Shown here: positions 7,347 to 15,738 of the stretch, piece by piece
How the letters are laid out: each line of letters begins with the position of its first letter
Position numbering within the stretch: the first letter of the stretch is position 1
From: a bacterium
Lineage (GTDB): Bacteria > Patescibacteria > ABY1 > JAGPKW01
DNA: 64,000 bases
Assembly: GCA_021780535.1 (NCBI GenBank)
Contig: JAJXYN010000009.1
Span: 310,001-374,000, forward strand
Reading direction: 5' to 3'
The notes under the pieces: model-generated
Database searches by the model: none
Told to the model about the DNA's origin: nothing
What the model saw: the letters and a program-made list of their open reading frames with translations, nothing else
Program-made: the position numbers and the translations under genes

Positions 7347-9719
7347 TTATTTATAAAGTTTTACTTTTGGATTATTTCTATACTTATTATAATCAAACCA
7401 TTTTCTCATTATTATATATTGTATTAGTCCAAAAAACATTATTATACCTATCGTTTCAATTGCTTTTATTGGTTCTAATGGTTTTATGTCGAAGAAATGT
7501 GATAATGGAGCATTATACATTACAAATAATAAAAATATTATAATTATAAATGCAAATAAATATAATGCTTTCTTTTCTTTTTTATCACTTGAGGCGCCAT
7601 AAGCTTTTGGCGCTAACATAAAAAACCAATATCCCAAAGCTATAATCACAATAACTACATAACTATTTGAACCATCTAGTTTATAATTAACAGGGCTTAA
7701 TGCAAATGTAATTATTGATGCAATTGCTATTATTACACTGTTTATTGCACAGAATGGTAATATTTTTTTAAAAAATAATTGTTGTGGATTTGCTCCTTCT
7801 TTATGTGCTGGAAATAACCCCCAATAAAGAAATGGGATAAATACAGTACAAACATTTATAATTGTTATATTTCTTGGAGACATTGGGTATGTAAAACCTA
7901 AAAGAGATACCCCGACAAACAATAAAAACCCTATCATTACTTTATTTAGAAAAATACTTGTAACTAGTTCTATGTTTGTAATAATTGTTTCAGCCATATT
8001 AACCCCAATAGGCAATGCGGCAAAGCTATTGTTCATTAATACTATCTGCGCTATTTGTCTTGTAGCCCCAGCGCCATTAAACATTGCTATACCTAAGTCT
8101 GATTTTTTTATAGCTAGGGCGTCGTTTGCTCCATCTCCAACCATTGCTGTGAATCCTTTTGTTTTTAATATTTCTACTATTTTTTCTTTTTGATCTGGAG
8201 TTATTCTTGCAAATATATTACAGTTTTCTATTTTTTTCTCTAATTTTTCATTACTCCATTTTTTTATTTCCGGCCCAGTTATTATTAATTCTGTATTTTT
8301 AATTCCAGCTTCACAAGCTATTGCTCTTACTGTTTCTGGATTATCACCAGATATTACTCTTATATTAACACCTCTTTTTTGAAAGAAATTTATGATATTT
8401 TTTGTCCCGTGTCTTAATGGATTATCTAAAACAAACAATCCTAATGGTTCTATTGATTCTTTAGAAAGTTTTTTAGAATGCAAGATTGGCTTTTGTGTTC
8501 TTGCTATAAGAACTAAACGCTTTGCTTTTGGTGTATAAAAATTAATTTTATCTTGAAGCCAATCACGTTTTTCTTTTGTATTTATGTAAGATAATAAAAT
8601 ATCTGGAGCACCAACCACTAACGATACATTGCTTTTATTTATTTTTATTGTTGCGTGACCATATTTATATTGTGAAGAAAATGGTAAAAGACTAATTAAC
8701 TCTGCTGTTACTTTTTTTGTTATAACTTTTTTTACTATAGCCCTCATAGTTTCGGTGCCATCTTCTGTTAATCTTACATATTCTTTTATAAGTGTTGATA
8801 TATAAGATATTTTTTCTTTTCCGAATACCTCTATCTTTTCTAAGTGTGGTGTATTTTCTGTTAATGTACCTGTTTTATCAACGCAAAGATTTTTTATTCT
8901 TCCCAACTTTTCTGTTGCGTTAATCTCTTGTAATAATACTTGCTCTTTAAACATTTTAAGTGCTCCATATGCAAAGAATATAGTTATAGAAAGAATAAGG
9001 CCTTGTGGTACTAATGTACTTGTTAGTGTTGCTATATCTTTAACTATAGAAACAAAAAGATCATTTATTGAAAGTCCATATATTACTATATACGCAACTG
9101 TTACAAGTAATAAATATGTCATGTACTTAATAAAAGTACTAAGAGTTTTTTGTATTGGACTTAAGTTTAAAGAATACTTTTTAATTTCTTCTGTCATTCC
9201 TGAGATATAACTTTCTTTTGGTGTTGCTATAACTTTTATAATACCAAATCCAGCAGTGACTATACTTCCTGCTAATATTTCATTGTTTTTGTGTTTTAAT
9301 ATACTTCTAGATTCTCCGGTGATTAAAGCTTCATTGGTTGCTAAACCATAATTTTCTATTAATACACCATCTGCTGGTACTTGATCACCAAGCTTAATTT
9401 TTAATTTATCCCCGTTACAAATTTTACTTATTGGAATTAAAATTTCATTTCCTTTTTTATCTATTAATGTAGCTTGTGGGGTCATTAGTAATTGTAGTTT
9501 TTCAAGTGCTATTTTAGCTCTTAATTCTTGAAAAATACCTATAACTATATTAAGTATAAAAACTATAGATAAAAACAATGCGTCACGATATTCTTTAAAA
9601 TAAAACAATAATGAGATTACAATAGAGAATAAAAGATTAACCAGAGTAATAAAATTTCTGAATATTACGGGCTTAATATTTTTTATAATCAAATTATATA
9701 TAGAAGAATCGTTTGACAT
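7347..9719 (-). CDS. P-type ATPase, cation-translocating (CtpE/Ca-type-like)
   Basis: A 790-residue P-type ATPase with the phosphorylation motif CVDKTGTLTEN at about residue 281, the actuator TGES (ALITGESRSIL, about 133-143) and the hinge MVGDGANDALAIKKSDLGIAM at about 530. The M4 segment reads LVPQGL in place of the CPC of heavy-metal pumps, and no N-terminal HMA domain is present, so it is not a copper or zinc P1B pump. LVPQGL and the overall size resemble the mycobacterial CtpE calcium transporter; substrate assignment is tentative. It is a single gene facing away from the bestrophin-like gene at 9846 and lies just beyond the right end of element 1. Confidence 0.82.
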   Translation of the reverse strand: MSNDSSIYNLIIKNIKPVIFRNFITLVNLLFSIVISLLFYFKEYRDALFLSIVFILNIVIGIFQELRAKIALEKLQLLMTPQATLIDKKGNEILIPISKICNGDKLKIKLGDQVPADGVLIENYGLATNEALITGESRSILKHKNNEILAGSIVTAGFGIIKVIATPKESYISGMTEEIKKYSLNLSPIQKTLSTFIKYMTYLLLVTVAYIVIYGLSINDLFVSIVKDIATLTSTLVPQGLILSITIFFAYGALKMFKEQVLLQEINATEKLGRIKNLCVDKTGTLTENTPHLEKIEVFGKEKISYISTLIKEYVRLTEDGTETMRAIVKKVITKKVTAELISLLPFSSQYKYGHATIKINKSNVSLVVGAPDILLSYINTKEKRDWLQDKINFYTPKAKRLVLIARTQKPILHSKKLSKESIEPLGLFVLDNPLRHGTKNIINFFQKRGVNIRVISGDNPETVRAIACEAGIKNTELIITGPEIKKWSNEKLEKKIENCNIFARITPDQKEKIVEILKTKGFTAMVGDGANDALAIKKSDLGIAMFNGAGATRQIAQIVLMNNSFAALPIGVNMAETIITNIELVTSIFLNKVMIGFLLFVGVSLLGFTYPMSPRNITIINVCTVFIPFLYWGLFPAHKEGANPQQLFFKKILPFCAINSVIIAIASIITFALSPVNYKLDGSNSYVVIVIIALGYWFFMLAPKAYGASSDKKEKKALYLFAFIIIIFLLFVMYNAPLSHFFDIKPLEPIKAIETIGIIMFFGLIQYIIMRKWFDYNKYRNNPKVKLYK

Positions 9720-9845
9720 TATTTATTTAAAACCTTTTATTTTATAGATATATTCTATAAGTAAAAAGACTTACTGTCTATTTGTTATTGGAATATTTTA
9801 TATCTATGATATTATATAAAAATTATTTTAATATATTATTATATT

Positions 9846-10586
9846 ATGAAAAAATTAAATTTACTTTTTAAAACATTAATAATTGTAAGCATCGTAGTTA
9901 TTATAAAACTAGTTTTTCATTATTTTAAAATAGAATTAATTTCTATAAACCCTTTATTTTCAGGGATAATAACAGCTAATGTATTTCTTTTAGGATTTCT
10001 TTTAACTGGTGTTCTTAGTGATTATAAAGAATCTGAAAAATTACCAGGAGAGCTAGCTTCTTCTATTGAAGCAATTAAGGATGAAGTATCTATAATTTAT
10101 AAAGCAAAAAATTCTGAAAATGCTAAAAAATGTTTAGAAGATTTAAAAATATTAACTATTTCTATAAAAGACTGGTTTCATAAAAAAGAGAAGATTTCTG
10201 AAATTCAAATAGAGTTATCAAATTTTAATAATTATTTTCTTGAGTTTGAAAAAGAAACTCAAGCAAATTTTATAACTAGAATGAAGCAAGAACAAAATAA
10301 TATTAGAAAATCTCTTACCAGAATACACACCATAAGAGATACTAATTTTATATCATCTGGTTATTTAATAGCTAAAACAACAACATTTGCTTTGGTGTTT
10401 GGTTTAATTTTATCAAAAATAGAACCATTTTATGAATCATTGTTTTTTATGGGTGTTATAGTTTTTATGCTTGTATTTATGTTAAATTTAATAAAAGACT
10501 TGGATAATCCTTTTTCTTATTATGAGAAAGATGCTGTAGAAGAAGTATCTCTTTATCCATTAAACAATTTAATAGATAGATGGTAG
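9846..10586 (+). CDS. Bestrophin-like (DUF4239) membrane protein
   Basis: The 246-residue protein has two N-terminal membrane segments (about 7-25 and 38-58), a helical cytoplasmic middle and two C-terminal segments. The C-terminal LIKDLDNPFSYYEK at about 218 carries the DxDNPF signature of the bestrophin-like DUF4239 family, which are predicted anion channels. It is divergently transcribed from the P-type ATPase and ends at a shared bidirectional terminator. No regulatory motif was identified. Confidence 0.65.
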   Translation: MKKLNLLFKTLIIVSIVVIIKLVFHYFKIELISINPLFSGIITANVFLLGFLLTGVLSDYKESEKLPGELASSIEAIKDEVSIIYKAKNSENAKKCLEDLKILTISIKDWFHKKEKISEIQIELSNFNNYFLEFEKETQANFITRMKQEQNNIRKSLTRIHTIRDTNFISSGYLIAKTTTFALVFGLILSKIEPFYESLFFMGVIVFMLVFMLNLIKDLDNPFSYYEKDAVEEVSLYPLNNLIDRW

Positions 10587-10612
10587 ATTAAAACACATAA
10601 TTAACCACAAAC

Positions 10613-10640
10613 AAAAACAGACCAAATAAGGTCTGTTTTT
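10613..10640. terminator. Bidirectional terminator
   Basis: AAAAACAGACC (10613-10623) pairs with GGTCTGTTTTT (10630-10640). A/T runs on both sides serve the convergent genes ending at 10586 and 10644. Confidence 0.9.
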
Positions 10641-10643
10641 AAA

Positions 10644-10931
10644 TTAAATTTTATCCCCACATCCTGGACAAAATTTAGACCCAGAAGTGATCTCTATGCC
10701 ACAATTTTGGCAAAGCACTTTTTGATTTAATTGATTTCCGCAATTTTGACAAAATTTTGCATTAGAATTATTTATATATTCATTACATTTATTACAATTA
10801 AATCCATTATTATGATTATTATTTTCATAATAGTCATCATCTTCGTCTTCTTCATTATGATTTCCTCTGTTGTTGCCGTTTCTATTATTTTTTCCTTCAA
10901 AAGCATCAAAAATATTTTCTAAAAAATCCAT
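10644..10931 (-). CDS. Double zinc-ribbon protein
   Basis: The 95-residue protein has an Asn/Asp/Glu-rich, disordered N-terminal half (about 13-45) and two tandem CxxC-x(10)-CxxC zinc ribbons: CNKCNEYINN...FCQNCG and CQNCGIEITS...FCPGCG. Such double ribbons occur as accessory or scaffolding modules and no specific function can be assigned. It lies 42 nt downstream of the DUF5667-type anti-sigma-like gene on the same strand and may share its ECF-driven transcript. Confidence 0.75.
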   Translation of the reverse strand: MDFLENIFDAFEGKNNRNGNNRGNHNEEDEDDDYYENNNHNNGFNCNKCNEYINNSNAKFCQNCGNQLNQKVLCQNCGIEITSGSKFCPGCGDKI

Positions 10932-10973
10932 GTTTATAAATTAATGATTAAAGATAGTTTGTTCTAATAATTG

Positions 10974-12077
10974 CTAATCATTATTAGATTCTGCATTATT
11001 TTTATCTAATTCTGTATTAACAGGTTTTTCTTCCTGTTTTTGTTCTTCTTTTTTATTATCTTCAATTTTTATTTCTGGTGGTTGTATATCTGGTTTATCT
11101 TGCTCTTTTGTTGGAATTATATCCTGATTATTTGTGTTAATGGTATTACTATCTATATTCTGATTTTCATTTATTTTTTCGTTATTATTTTCTTTGATGT
11201 CTATTTTTTCCTGTTCTGCATTGTCTATAGTATCTGCATGATTATTTTCTTTTTCGTTTTTAGAATTATCGGATTTTTTTACATCTTCTACTTTATTATC
11301 TTCTGAATTTATATCTTTTGCTTCTTTATTATTATCATCATTATTTTCAATATTTAATTTGTTTGTATCATCTTTTTGGCTTTCTTCATTCATATCTTCT
11401 TGTTCTATTGTTGGAGTTATTTCATCTATAGCTTTTATTGTTTCTTGCAATATCTCTTTGTCTATTTTTGGATTACTTTCTAATTTTTCTCTATCCTGTT
11501 TAATTTCATTAAAGATTTTATTTTGTTTTATTTTCTTTTCTATAAATATCTTTACTGCCACTTTTTTTTGTTTTTCATCTTTTATATTTGATATTTCTGT
11601 ATTTATTTTGTTATTTAGTTTTGATATTTCAAGTATTGTGTTTGCTATTGCTGAATTATATGAATTGTTATCTTCTGCATAAGCTATGTTAATTAAAGAA
11701 ATTTGTTTGTTTAATTTGTTAAAATTTTTATTTTTTAAATATTCAACTTCAGCAACTCTTTTATCTATCAATACTGAATAATATTTTACTTTTGATAAAC
11801 CTGTTTTTGTTTGAGATATTACATTTTCAATTCCTGTTTTTACGCCATAAAAAGGAGTGCCAAATGTTATAGAATTTGAATTGTATGAATAAATTGTAGA
11901 TGTTGTTAAAACGATCAATAATAGACCAACTATTGCTGGTTTTAATACGTAATTAAATTTAAATATATTTAAGTGCTTAAAATATAATTTAAAAAACATT
12001 CTAAAGTCTCTTAATGGACTTAAGTTTCTCTTAGAAATTTTATTCAATTTTTCAATTAACTCAATTTCTTTTTTCAT
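10974..12077 (-). CDS. DUF5667-type membrane protein, probable anti-sigma partner of the ECF factor
   Basis: The 367-residue protein has a cytoplasmic N-terminus (about 1-45), one membrane segment (about 47-63) and an extracytoplasmic part. Just outside the membrane lies TPFYGVKTGIENVISQTKTG followed by Y-x-x-L-x-x-RVAEVEYL, the pattern of DUF5667 domains that commonly sit beside ECF sigma genes in CPR genomes. The last 150 residues are an Asn/Glu/Lys-rich low-complexity tail. Its start overlaps the sigma gene stop by 4 nt (ATGA), indicating translational coupling. Anti-sigma activity is inferred from this arrangement; no zinc-binding ZAS motif is seen. Confidence 0.72.
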   Translation of the reverse strand: MKKEIELIEKLNKISKRNLSPLRDFRMFFKLYFKHLNIFKFNYVLKPAIVGLLLIVLTTSTIYSYNSNSITFGTPFYGVKTGIENVISQTKTGLSKVKYYSVLIDKRVAEVEYLKNKNFNKLNKQISLINIAYAEDNNSYNSAIANTILEISKLNNKINTEISNIKDEKQKKVAVKIFIEKKIKQNKIFNEIKQDREKLESNPKIDKEILQETIKAIDEITPTIEQEDMNEESQKDDTNKLNIENNDDNNKEAKDINSEDNKVEDVKKSDNSKNEKENNHADTIDNAEQEKIDIKENNNEKINENQNIDSNTINTNNQDIIPTKEQDKPDIQPPEIKIEDNKKEEQKQEEKPVNTELDKNNAESNND

Positions 12078-12592
12078 GTCTTTTGGTTTATTATATCTTT
12101 CAAGTTTTTAAGAGCTCTTGAAACTCCTGTTCTTATTGCAATTTTATTCTTCTTTAATACTTGCTCCATTTCTTCATATTCTAAATCATCAAAAAACTTG
12201 AGAGCTATTAAATATTGATCTGTTTTGTTTAATTGTTTTATTGCTTCTTTTAAACTTTCTATTGATGTTTTTGTGTCTATTAAATTATTTAAAAAATCTT
12301 TATCATCTACATGCACTTTACTATCAATATTTTCATCAATATCATCAATTATTAACAATTCTTTACTTTTTCTAAAATAATCTACTAGATGATTGTGTGC
12401 CACCTTATATATCCAAACTTTAATATTGTTTTCATTTTGTATTGAATCTATTTTGTCTATTACTTTTTCAAATACATCTTCTGTTAAATCTTCTGATAAT
12501 TCTTTATCAAAATTTGTTCTAAATAAAAAATAATTAAAGATATTACCTTTGAATTCGTTGTATATTGATGTGAATTTTATAAAATCAGACAT
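12074..12592 (-). CDS. ECF (sigma-70 family) RNA polymerase sigma factor
   Basis: The 172-residue protein has sigma region 2 (about 22-90, with VWIYKVAHNHLVDYFRK, the classic -10 recognition helix) and region 4 (about 110-165, with QYLIALKFFDDLEYEEMEQVLKKN). Only these two domains are present, as in ECF factors. Three matching promoters lie in the gap to the divergent secreted-protein operon, one of them reading into this gene (12615-12642), so it is very likely autoregulated. It is coupled to the DUF5667 gene downstream. Confidence 0.92.
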   Translation of the reverse strand: MSDFIKFTSIYNEFKGNIFNYFLFRTNFDKELSEDLTEDVFEKVIDKIDSIQNENNIKVWIYKVAHNHLVDYFRKSKELLIIDDIDENIDSKVHVDDKDFLNNLIDTKTSIESLKEAIKQLNKTDQYLIALKFFDDLEYEEMEQVLKKNKIAIRTGVSRALKNLKDIINQKT

Positions 12593-12614
12593 ATTTTATT
12601 TATTCTCAAATTAA

Positions 12615-12642
12615 GAGACGTATTACTTAATAATTTATTACA
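12615..12642 (-). promoter_or_regulatory. ECF promoter for the sigma factor gene
   Basis: Reading on the minus strand: TGTAAT (12642-12637), 16-nt spacer, CGTCTC (12620-12615), 23 nt before the ATG. It matches the two plus-strand sites in hexamers and spacing. Confidence 0.82.
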
Positions 12643-12662
12643 TTTTTTAATAAAAAGCTATA

Positions 12663-12690
12663 TGTAATATTTTTTTATGATATTCGTATC
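12663..12690 (+). promoter_or_regulatory. ECF promoter, distal plus-strand site
   Basis: TGTAAT (12663-12668), 16-nt spacer ending GATATT, CGTATC (12685-12690). It sits upstream of a small hairpin GCCC-GTAAT-GGGC near 12742-12755, so it may yield a short RNA or a longer leader for the 12878 operon. Confidence 0.75.
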
Positions 12691-12779
12691 TTTATACGTA
12701 AGACAAAAAATTTGTTAGCTTAATAATAGACTAGCATAATGGCCCGTAATGGGCTTATTTATTATATAAATAATAAATA

Positions 12780-12807
12780 TGTAATGTTTTTAAAAGATAT
12801 TCGTCTC
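12780..12807 (+). promoter_or_regulatory. ECF promoter for the secreted-protein operon
   Basis: TGTAAT (12780-12785), 16-nt spacer ending GATATT, CGTCTC (12802-12807), 70 nt before the ATG at 12878. The hexamers are identical to those of the sigma gene's own promoter. Confidence 0.82.
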
Positions 12808-12877
12808 TTTATGTGTAAGAATTTTAAATAACTAAAGGTCGGAAATAAATTTTAAATAATAATTAACTAAAATCAAT

Positions 12878-13681
12878 ATGAAAACAAACAAAATATTAGT
12901 TCCAGCTTTAATGCTTTCACTTTTTGTAACTCCTTATGTTTTTGCTGAAGATAATAACAATATTCAAAATAACGATAATCAAAATAATATTGGAGTAAGT
13001 GAAAATCAAGACAAACAAGATAATAATGAATCATTAAAACAACAACGAGAAAGAAATAGAGAACAAAATAAACAAGAGCAGGAAAGAATCAGAGAACAAA
13101 ATAAACAAGATTTAGAACAACAAGATGAGCAAGATGATAATGAGCAAGATCAAGAAGATAACGAAGATCAAAACATTGTAAAACAATTAGATAATTCAAA
13201 TGATTTTAATTATGTTGATTCTTTAAAAATTGATAAAAATAATATAAATAAATATAGTGATGTAGTTTTGATGCTTAATAATTTTAAAGATGTGTTAGTA
13301 AAAATAAAGGATGCTACAAACATTCAATCATCTATAGACTCTAGCTTAACAGATGCTGAAAAGGCATTATTAGGTCAATTGGTTTCTCAAAATAAGAATA
13401 TATTTAGCGAGACAACAAAAAACATTGATGAATTAAACTCATATATAGATCAATATGTTAAATTACTAACTCCACTTGGTGATGCCAATATTTCTAAGTA
13501 TATAAAAGGATATTTACTATCAGAATTAAATAATATGAAAGATTTGATAAGTAACGAGCAAGACTTAGCAAAAGAAGCTATTAATTCTGTAATGTACGCT
13601 CCAGTGCCTGTAAGTACAACAACATCTACTATACCAGCAACATCTAGCTCATCAACTTCTACAACTACAACAACTAACTAA
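12878..13681 (+). CDS. Secreted Gln/Asn/Glu-rich helical protein, ECF target
   Basis: The 267-residue protein has a clear signal peptide (residues 1-23, ending YVFAE). A highly charged, repetitive segment follows (about 45-105: QQRERNREQNKQEQ, REQNKQ, EQQDEQDD), then a helical domain (about 115-235) and a Ser/Thr tail that could be exposed or glycosylated. No known family is recognised. Two ECF-type promoters lie upstream, so it probably responds to the same envelope signal as the sigma factor at 12074. The next gene begins 14 nt later and shares the transcript. Confidence 0.7.
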   Translation: MKTNKILVPALMLSLFVTPYVFAEDNNNIQNNDNQNNIGVSENQDKQDNNESLKQQRERNREQNKQEQERIREQNKQDLEQQDEQDDNEQDQEDNEDQNIVKQLDNSNDFNYVDSLKIDKNNINKYSDVVLMLNNFKDVLVKIKDATNIQSSIDSSLTDAEKALLGQLVSQNKNIFSETTKNIDELNSYIDQYVKLLTPLGDANISKYIKGYLLSELNNMKDLISNEQDLAKEAINSVMYAPVPVSTTTSTIPATSSSSTSTTTTTN

Positions 13682-13695
13682 TAAATTATAAATAT

Positions 13696-14037
13696 ATGAA
13701 AAAATTATTATCAATATTAGTTATTCCAGCATTTTTACTTTCATCATCTGCATTTGCTCTTGATGCTACAACTCCAATTAGTACTACTCCATCAACTACT
13801 GTAACATCAACACAAACAACCCCTGCTATAAATGAAAAAACTTTAAAAACAGATTTGCTAAAGCTAAAGAAAGCTGGAGTATTAATTAAAAAGGATGTTA
13901 AAAAGGATTTGTCTAAAACAAAGAAACAAAACATAAAAAGCAAGCAAAAGAAAGAAACCGTAGCTAAACAAAAAGCATTAGCTGCAAAAAAAACTTCAAA
14001 AAAGATAAATACGCCCACTATAAAAATAACTAAATAA
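13696..14037 (+). CDS. Small secreted Lys-rich protein
   Basis: The 113-residue protein has a signal peptide (about 1-22, SSSAFALDA), a Thr/Ser/Pro-rich stretch, and a strongly basic C-terminal half (LKKAGVLIKKDVKKDLSKTKK and onward). The positive charge suggests interaction with anionic wall polymers or nucleic acid at the surface; this is inference. It is the second gene of the ECF-controlled operon and is closed by a terminator at 14041-14063. No family is recognised. Confidence 0.65.
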   Translation: MKKLLSILVIPAFLLSSSAFALDATTPISTTPSTTVTSTQTTPAINEKTLKTDLLKLKKAGVLIKKDVKKDLSKTKKQNIKSKQKKETVAKQKALAAKKTSKKINTPTIKITK

Positions 14038-14040
14038 TAT

Positions 14041-14063
14041 AAAAACACCGAAATGGTGTTTTT
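14041..14063 (+). terminator. Terminator of the ECF-controlled operon
   Basis: AAAAACACC (14041-14049) pairs with GGTGTTTTT (14055-14063), immediately after the stop at 14037. Confidence 0.9.
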
Positions 14064-14185
14064 ATATTACCTTACTAATTTACAAGAAGTAGACAAACAG
14101 TAGATAAATATGCTTTACTTTTGCCTTTTTTCAAGTTAATATAATAATACAATTTAATTTGCCTAAACTAATACCAACAGGTGTT

Positions 14186-14292
14186 GGCATGGCATAAAAT
14201 CCATAACGAACAAGCTAGGTCTTCTGACTAGTATTTTTCGTTATGGTCTACATTCGAAAGGATGTAGGGCTAAACCTCGAAAGAGGCATGCC
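14186..14292 (+). ncRNA. Candidate structured RNA: four-helix junction with two GAAA tetraloops
   Basis: Four nested helices can be drawn with near-perfect pairing. P1 GGCATG/CATGCC (14186-14191, 14287-14292). P2 CCATAACGAA/TTCGTTATGG (14201-14210, 14237-14246), capped by a CTAG-G-TC/GA-CTAG stem. P3 CTACATTC/GGATGTAG (14248-14255, 14260-14267) with a GAAA loop. P4 CCTC/GAGG (14275-14278, 14283-14286) with a GAAA loop. A further small hairpin CCAAC/GTTGG overlaps P1 on the 5' side. It is much more GC-rich than its surroundings and lies 69 nt before the 14361 gene, so it may be a leader element or an independent RNA. It is not recognised as a known riboswitch. The plus strand is assumed from the downstream gene and GNRA loops. 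Confidence 0.6.
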
Positions 14293-14360
14293 AAAATACT
14301 TTGTCGGGAGGCCTTTTTGTTTCCTGATATTGAAAATCCATAACTAACTAATACAATAAA

Positions 14361-14594
14361 ATGTCTCTAAAATATTGTGCTTTATGCAAAAGAAATGTAG
14401 AGCCAAAAAGAGCAATAGGAATTGGTACTTTGTTACTTGTTCTATGTACTTTTGGTTTCTGGTTGTTACTTATACCACTTTATCGCAAAAAGTGTCCTAT
14501 ATGTAAAACAACTTTGTTAAGTGGTATTGAAAATAGTATTGAAGATAAAAAAGTCGATGAAATTCAGATAGTTGAAACTTCTATTGATAAATAA
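14361..14594 (+). CDS. Small membrane protein with split zinc knuckle
   Basis: The 77-residue protein has YCALCKRNVEPKRAIG at residues 5-20, one membrane segment (about 20-40) and KKCPICKTTLL at about 45-55. Two CxxC pairs flank the hydrophobic segment, an arrangement resembling LITAF-type monotopic zinc domains. No specific function can be assigned. It lies downstream of the candidate RNA and 19 nt before the next zinc-ribbon gene, probably in one transcript. Confidence 0.65.
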   Translation: MSLKYCALCKRNVEPKRAIGIGTLLLVLCTFGFWLLLIPLYRKKCPICKTTLLSGIENSIEDKKVDEIQIVETSIDK

Positions 14595-14613
14595 TTTTTA
14601 ATACTAAATAAAA

Positions 14614-15705
14614 ATGGAAAAGAAAATATTACAAACAAATCAATGCCCGTTTTGCTTTAATAAAATAGATATTAGAGCAATTAAATGTGATAAATGTCGC
14701 TCTGATTTAACTACAAATGAAGCACAAAATAAGATTAGAAAAATATTAGATGAACAAACAGACAAAAAGAATAAAGAGACTGATAAAAATAATCAACAAA
14801 AAAGTCATACAATAAAAATATTTTTTTATGTAGCATCTTTCTTGTTATTTTTAGCACTAGTTTCGTTACACGCTTTAGGGTATTCTATATTTTTTGCATT
14901 AGCTATAGCTTTTGTTGTTTATCAAGACAAAGTATTTAATATTATTGATAAGAATTATAAGATTGAAGAAAAAAATAAATTTCAAAAAACCATTAGAAAA
15001 GTTATTATAGGTTTTCTTGCTTTAATATTTTTAGGATGTTTTATAGCTTTCATGCAACAAGCAACAGAAAGCCCAGAACATAAATTAGCAAGGCAAAAAG
15101 TTGAACAAGAACAAATTCAAAAAACAAATGAAGCTAAGCAAAAGGCTGACGCAGAAGCAAAAAGAATAGCAGATGAAAAAATCAAACAAGAAAAAGCACA
15201 AAGAGAGCAAGAGGCTCCAGCTAAAATAACTAGCTTTATACAACAAGTTAAAGATATAAAAACTGATAAGAAATATGAAGATGTAAAAAGTATAGAACTT
15301 GAAGCAATATCAATTAATGCTTTTGGACAAATAATAAAAGAATATAGAGCCGATTTCCCAGATAATAAAGAAATACAAAATCTTACAAATCAATTGGAAA
15401 CGTCTGTTAAAAATAAACAATTATCTTTATTCCCAAATTTAAGAAAAAATTATGGAACTATTTCTAAAAATCTTCTTTGGGAAAATGATGTAGAAGCTAG
15501 TGTTTTTGGGACTGGAAATAGCACAATAGAATTTGTTGGTGGAGTATTTGCATCAAATAAAAACATAAAAGAATTCTATTCTAAAATAGCAGATATGTTA
15601 AAAGAATTAAGATTTGATAGAGCTAATTTCAAATGGTATTCATATGATAATGGGTCTTATTATGAAATAGAAAGCTTAAAGGATGGAGAATTCTTGATTA
15701 AATAG
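14614..15705 (+). CDS. Zinc-ribbon membrane protein with coiled coil, function unknown
   Basis: The 363-residue protein begins with a CxxC-x11-CxxC zinc ribbon (QCPFCFNKIDIRAIKCDKCR, about 9-28). Two or three membrane segments follow (about 70-110 and 130-147), then a Lys/Glu/Ala-rich coiled coil (about 160-205). The C-terminal globular domain (about 210-363) has a TGNSTIEFVGGVFASNKNIKEF segment whose key residues suggest a beta-rich fold. Similar ribbon-membrane-coil proteins are frequent on mobile elements and in CPR genomes without assigned roles. It converges on the terminase genes across a shared terminator. Confidence 0.6.
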   Translation: MEKKILQTNQCPFCFNKIDIRAIKCDKCRSDLTTNEAQNKIRKILDEQTDKKNKETDKNNQQKSHTIKIFFYVASFLLFLALVSLHALGYSIFFALAIAFVVYQDKVFNIIDKNYKIEEKNKFQKTIRKVIIGFLALIFLGCFIAFMQQATESPEHKLARQKVEQEQIQKTNEAKQKADAEAKRIADEKIKQEKAQREQEAPAKITSFIQQVKDIKTDKKYEDVKSIELEAISINAFGQIIKEYRADFPDNKEIQNLTNQLETSVKNKQLSLFPNLRKNYGTISKNLLWENDVEASVFGTGNSTIEFVGGVFASNKNIKEFYSKIADMLKELRFDRANFKWYSYDNGSYYEIESLKDGEFLIK

Positions 15706-15738
15706 AAAAAAATCTAGAGATTAATTTCTCTAGATTTT
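15706..15738. terminator. Bidirectional terminator
   Basis: AAAAATCTAGAGA and TCTCTAGATTTTTT form a 13-bp stem between the convergent genes ending at 15705 and 15739. Confidence 0.9.

Noticed and set aside
14300..14320. GTCGGGAGGCCTTTTTG as a terminator of the candidate RNA
   Set aside because: No complementary 5' arm was found nearby; the T run alone is not enough.
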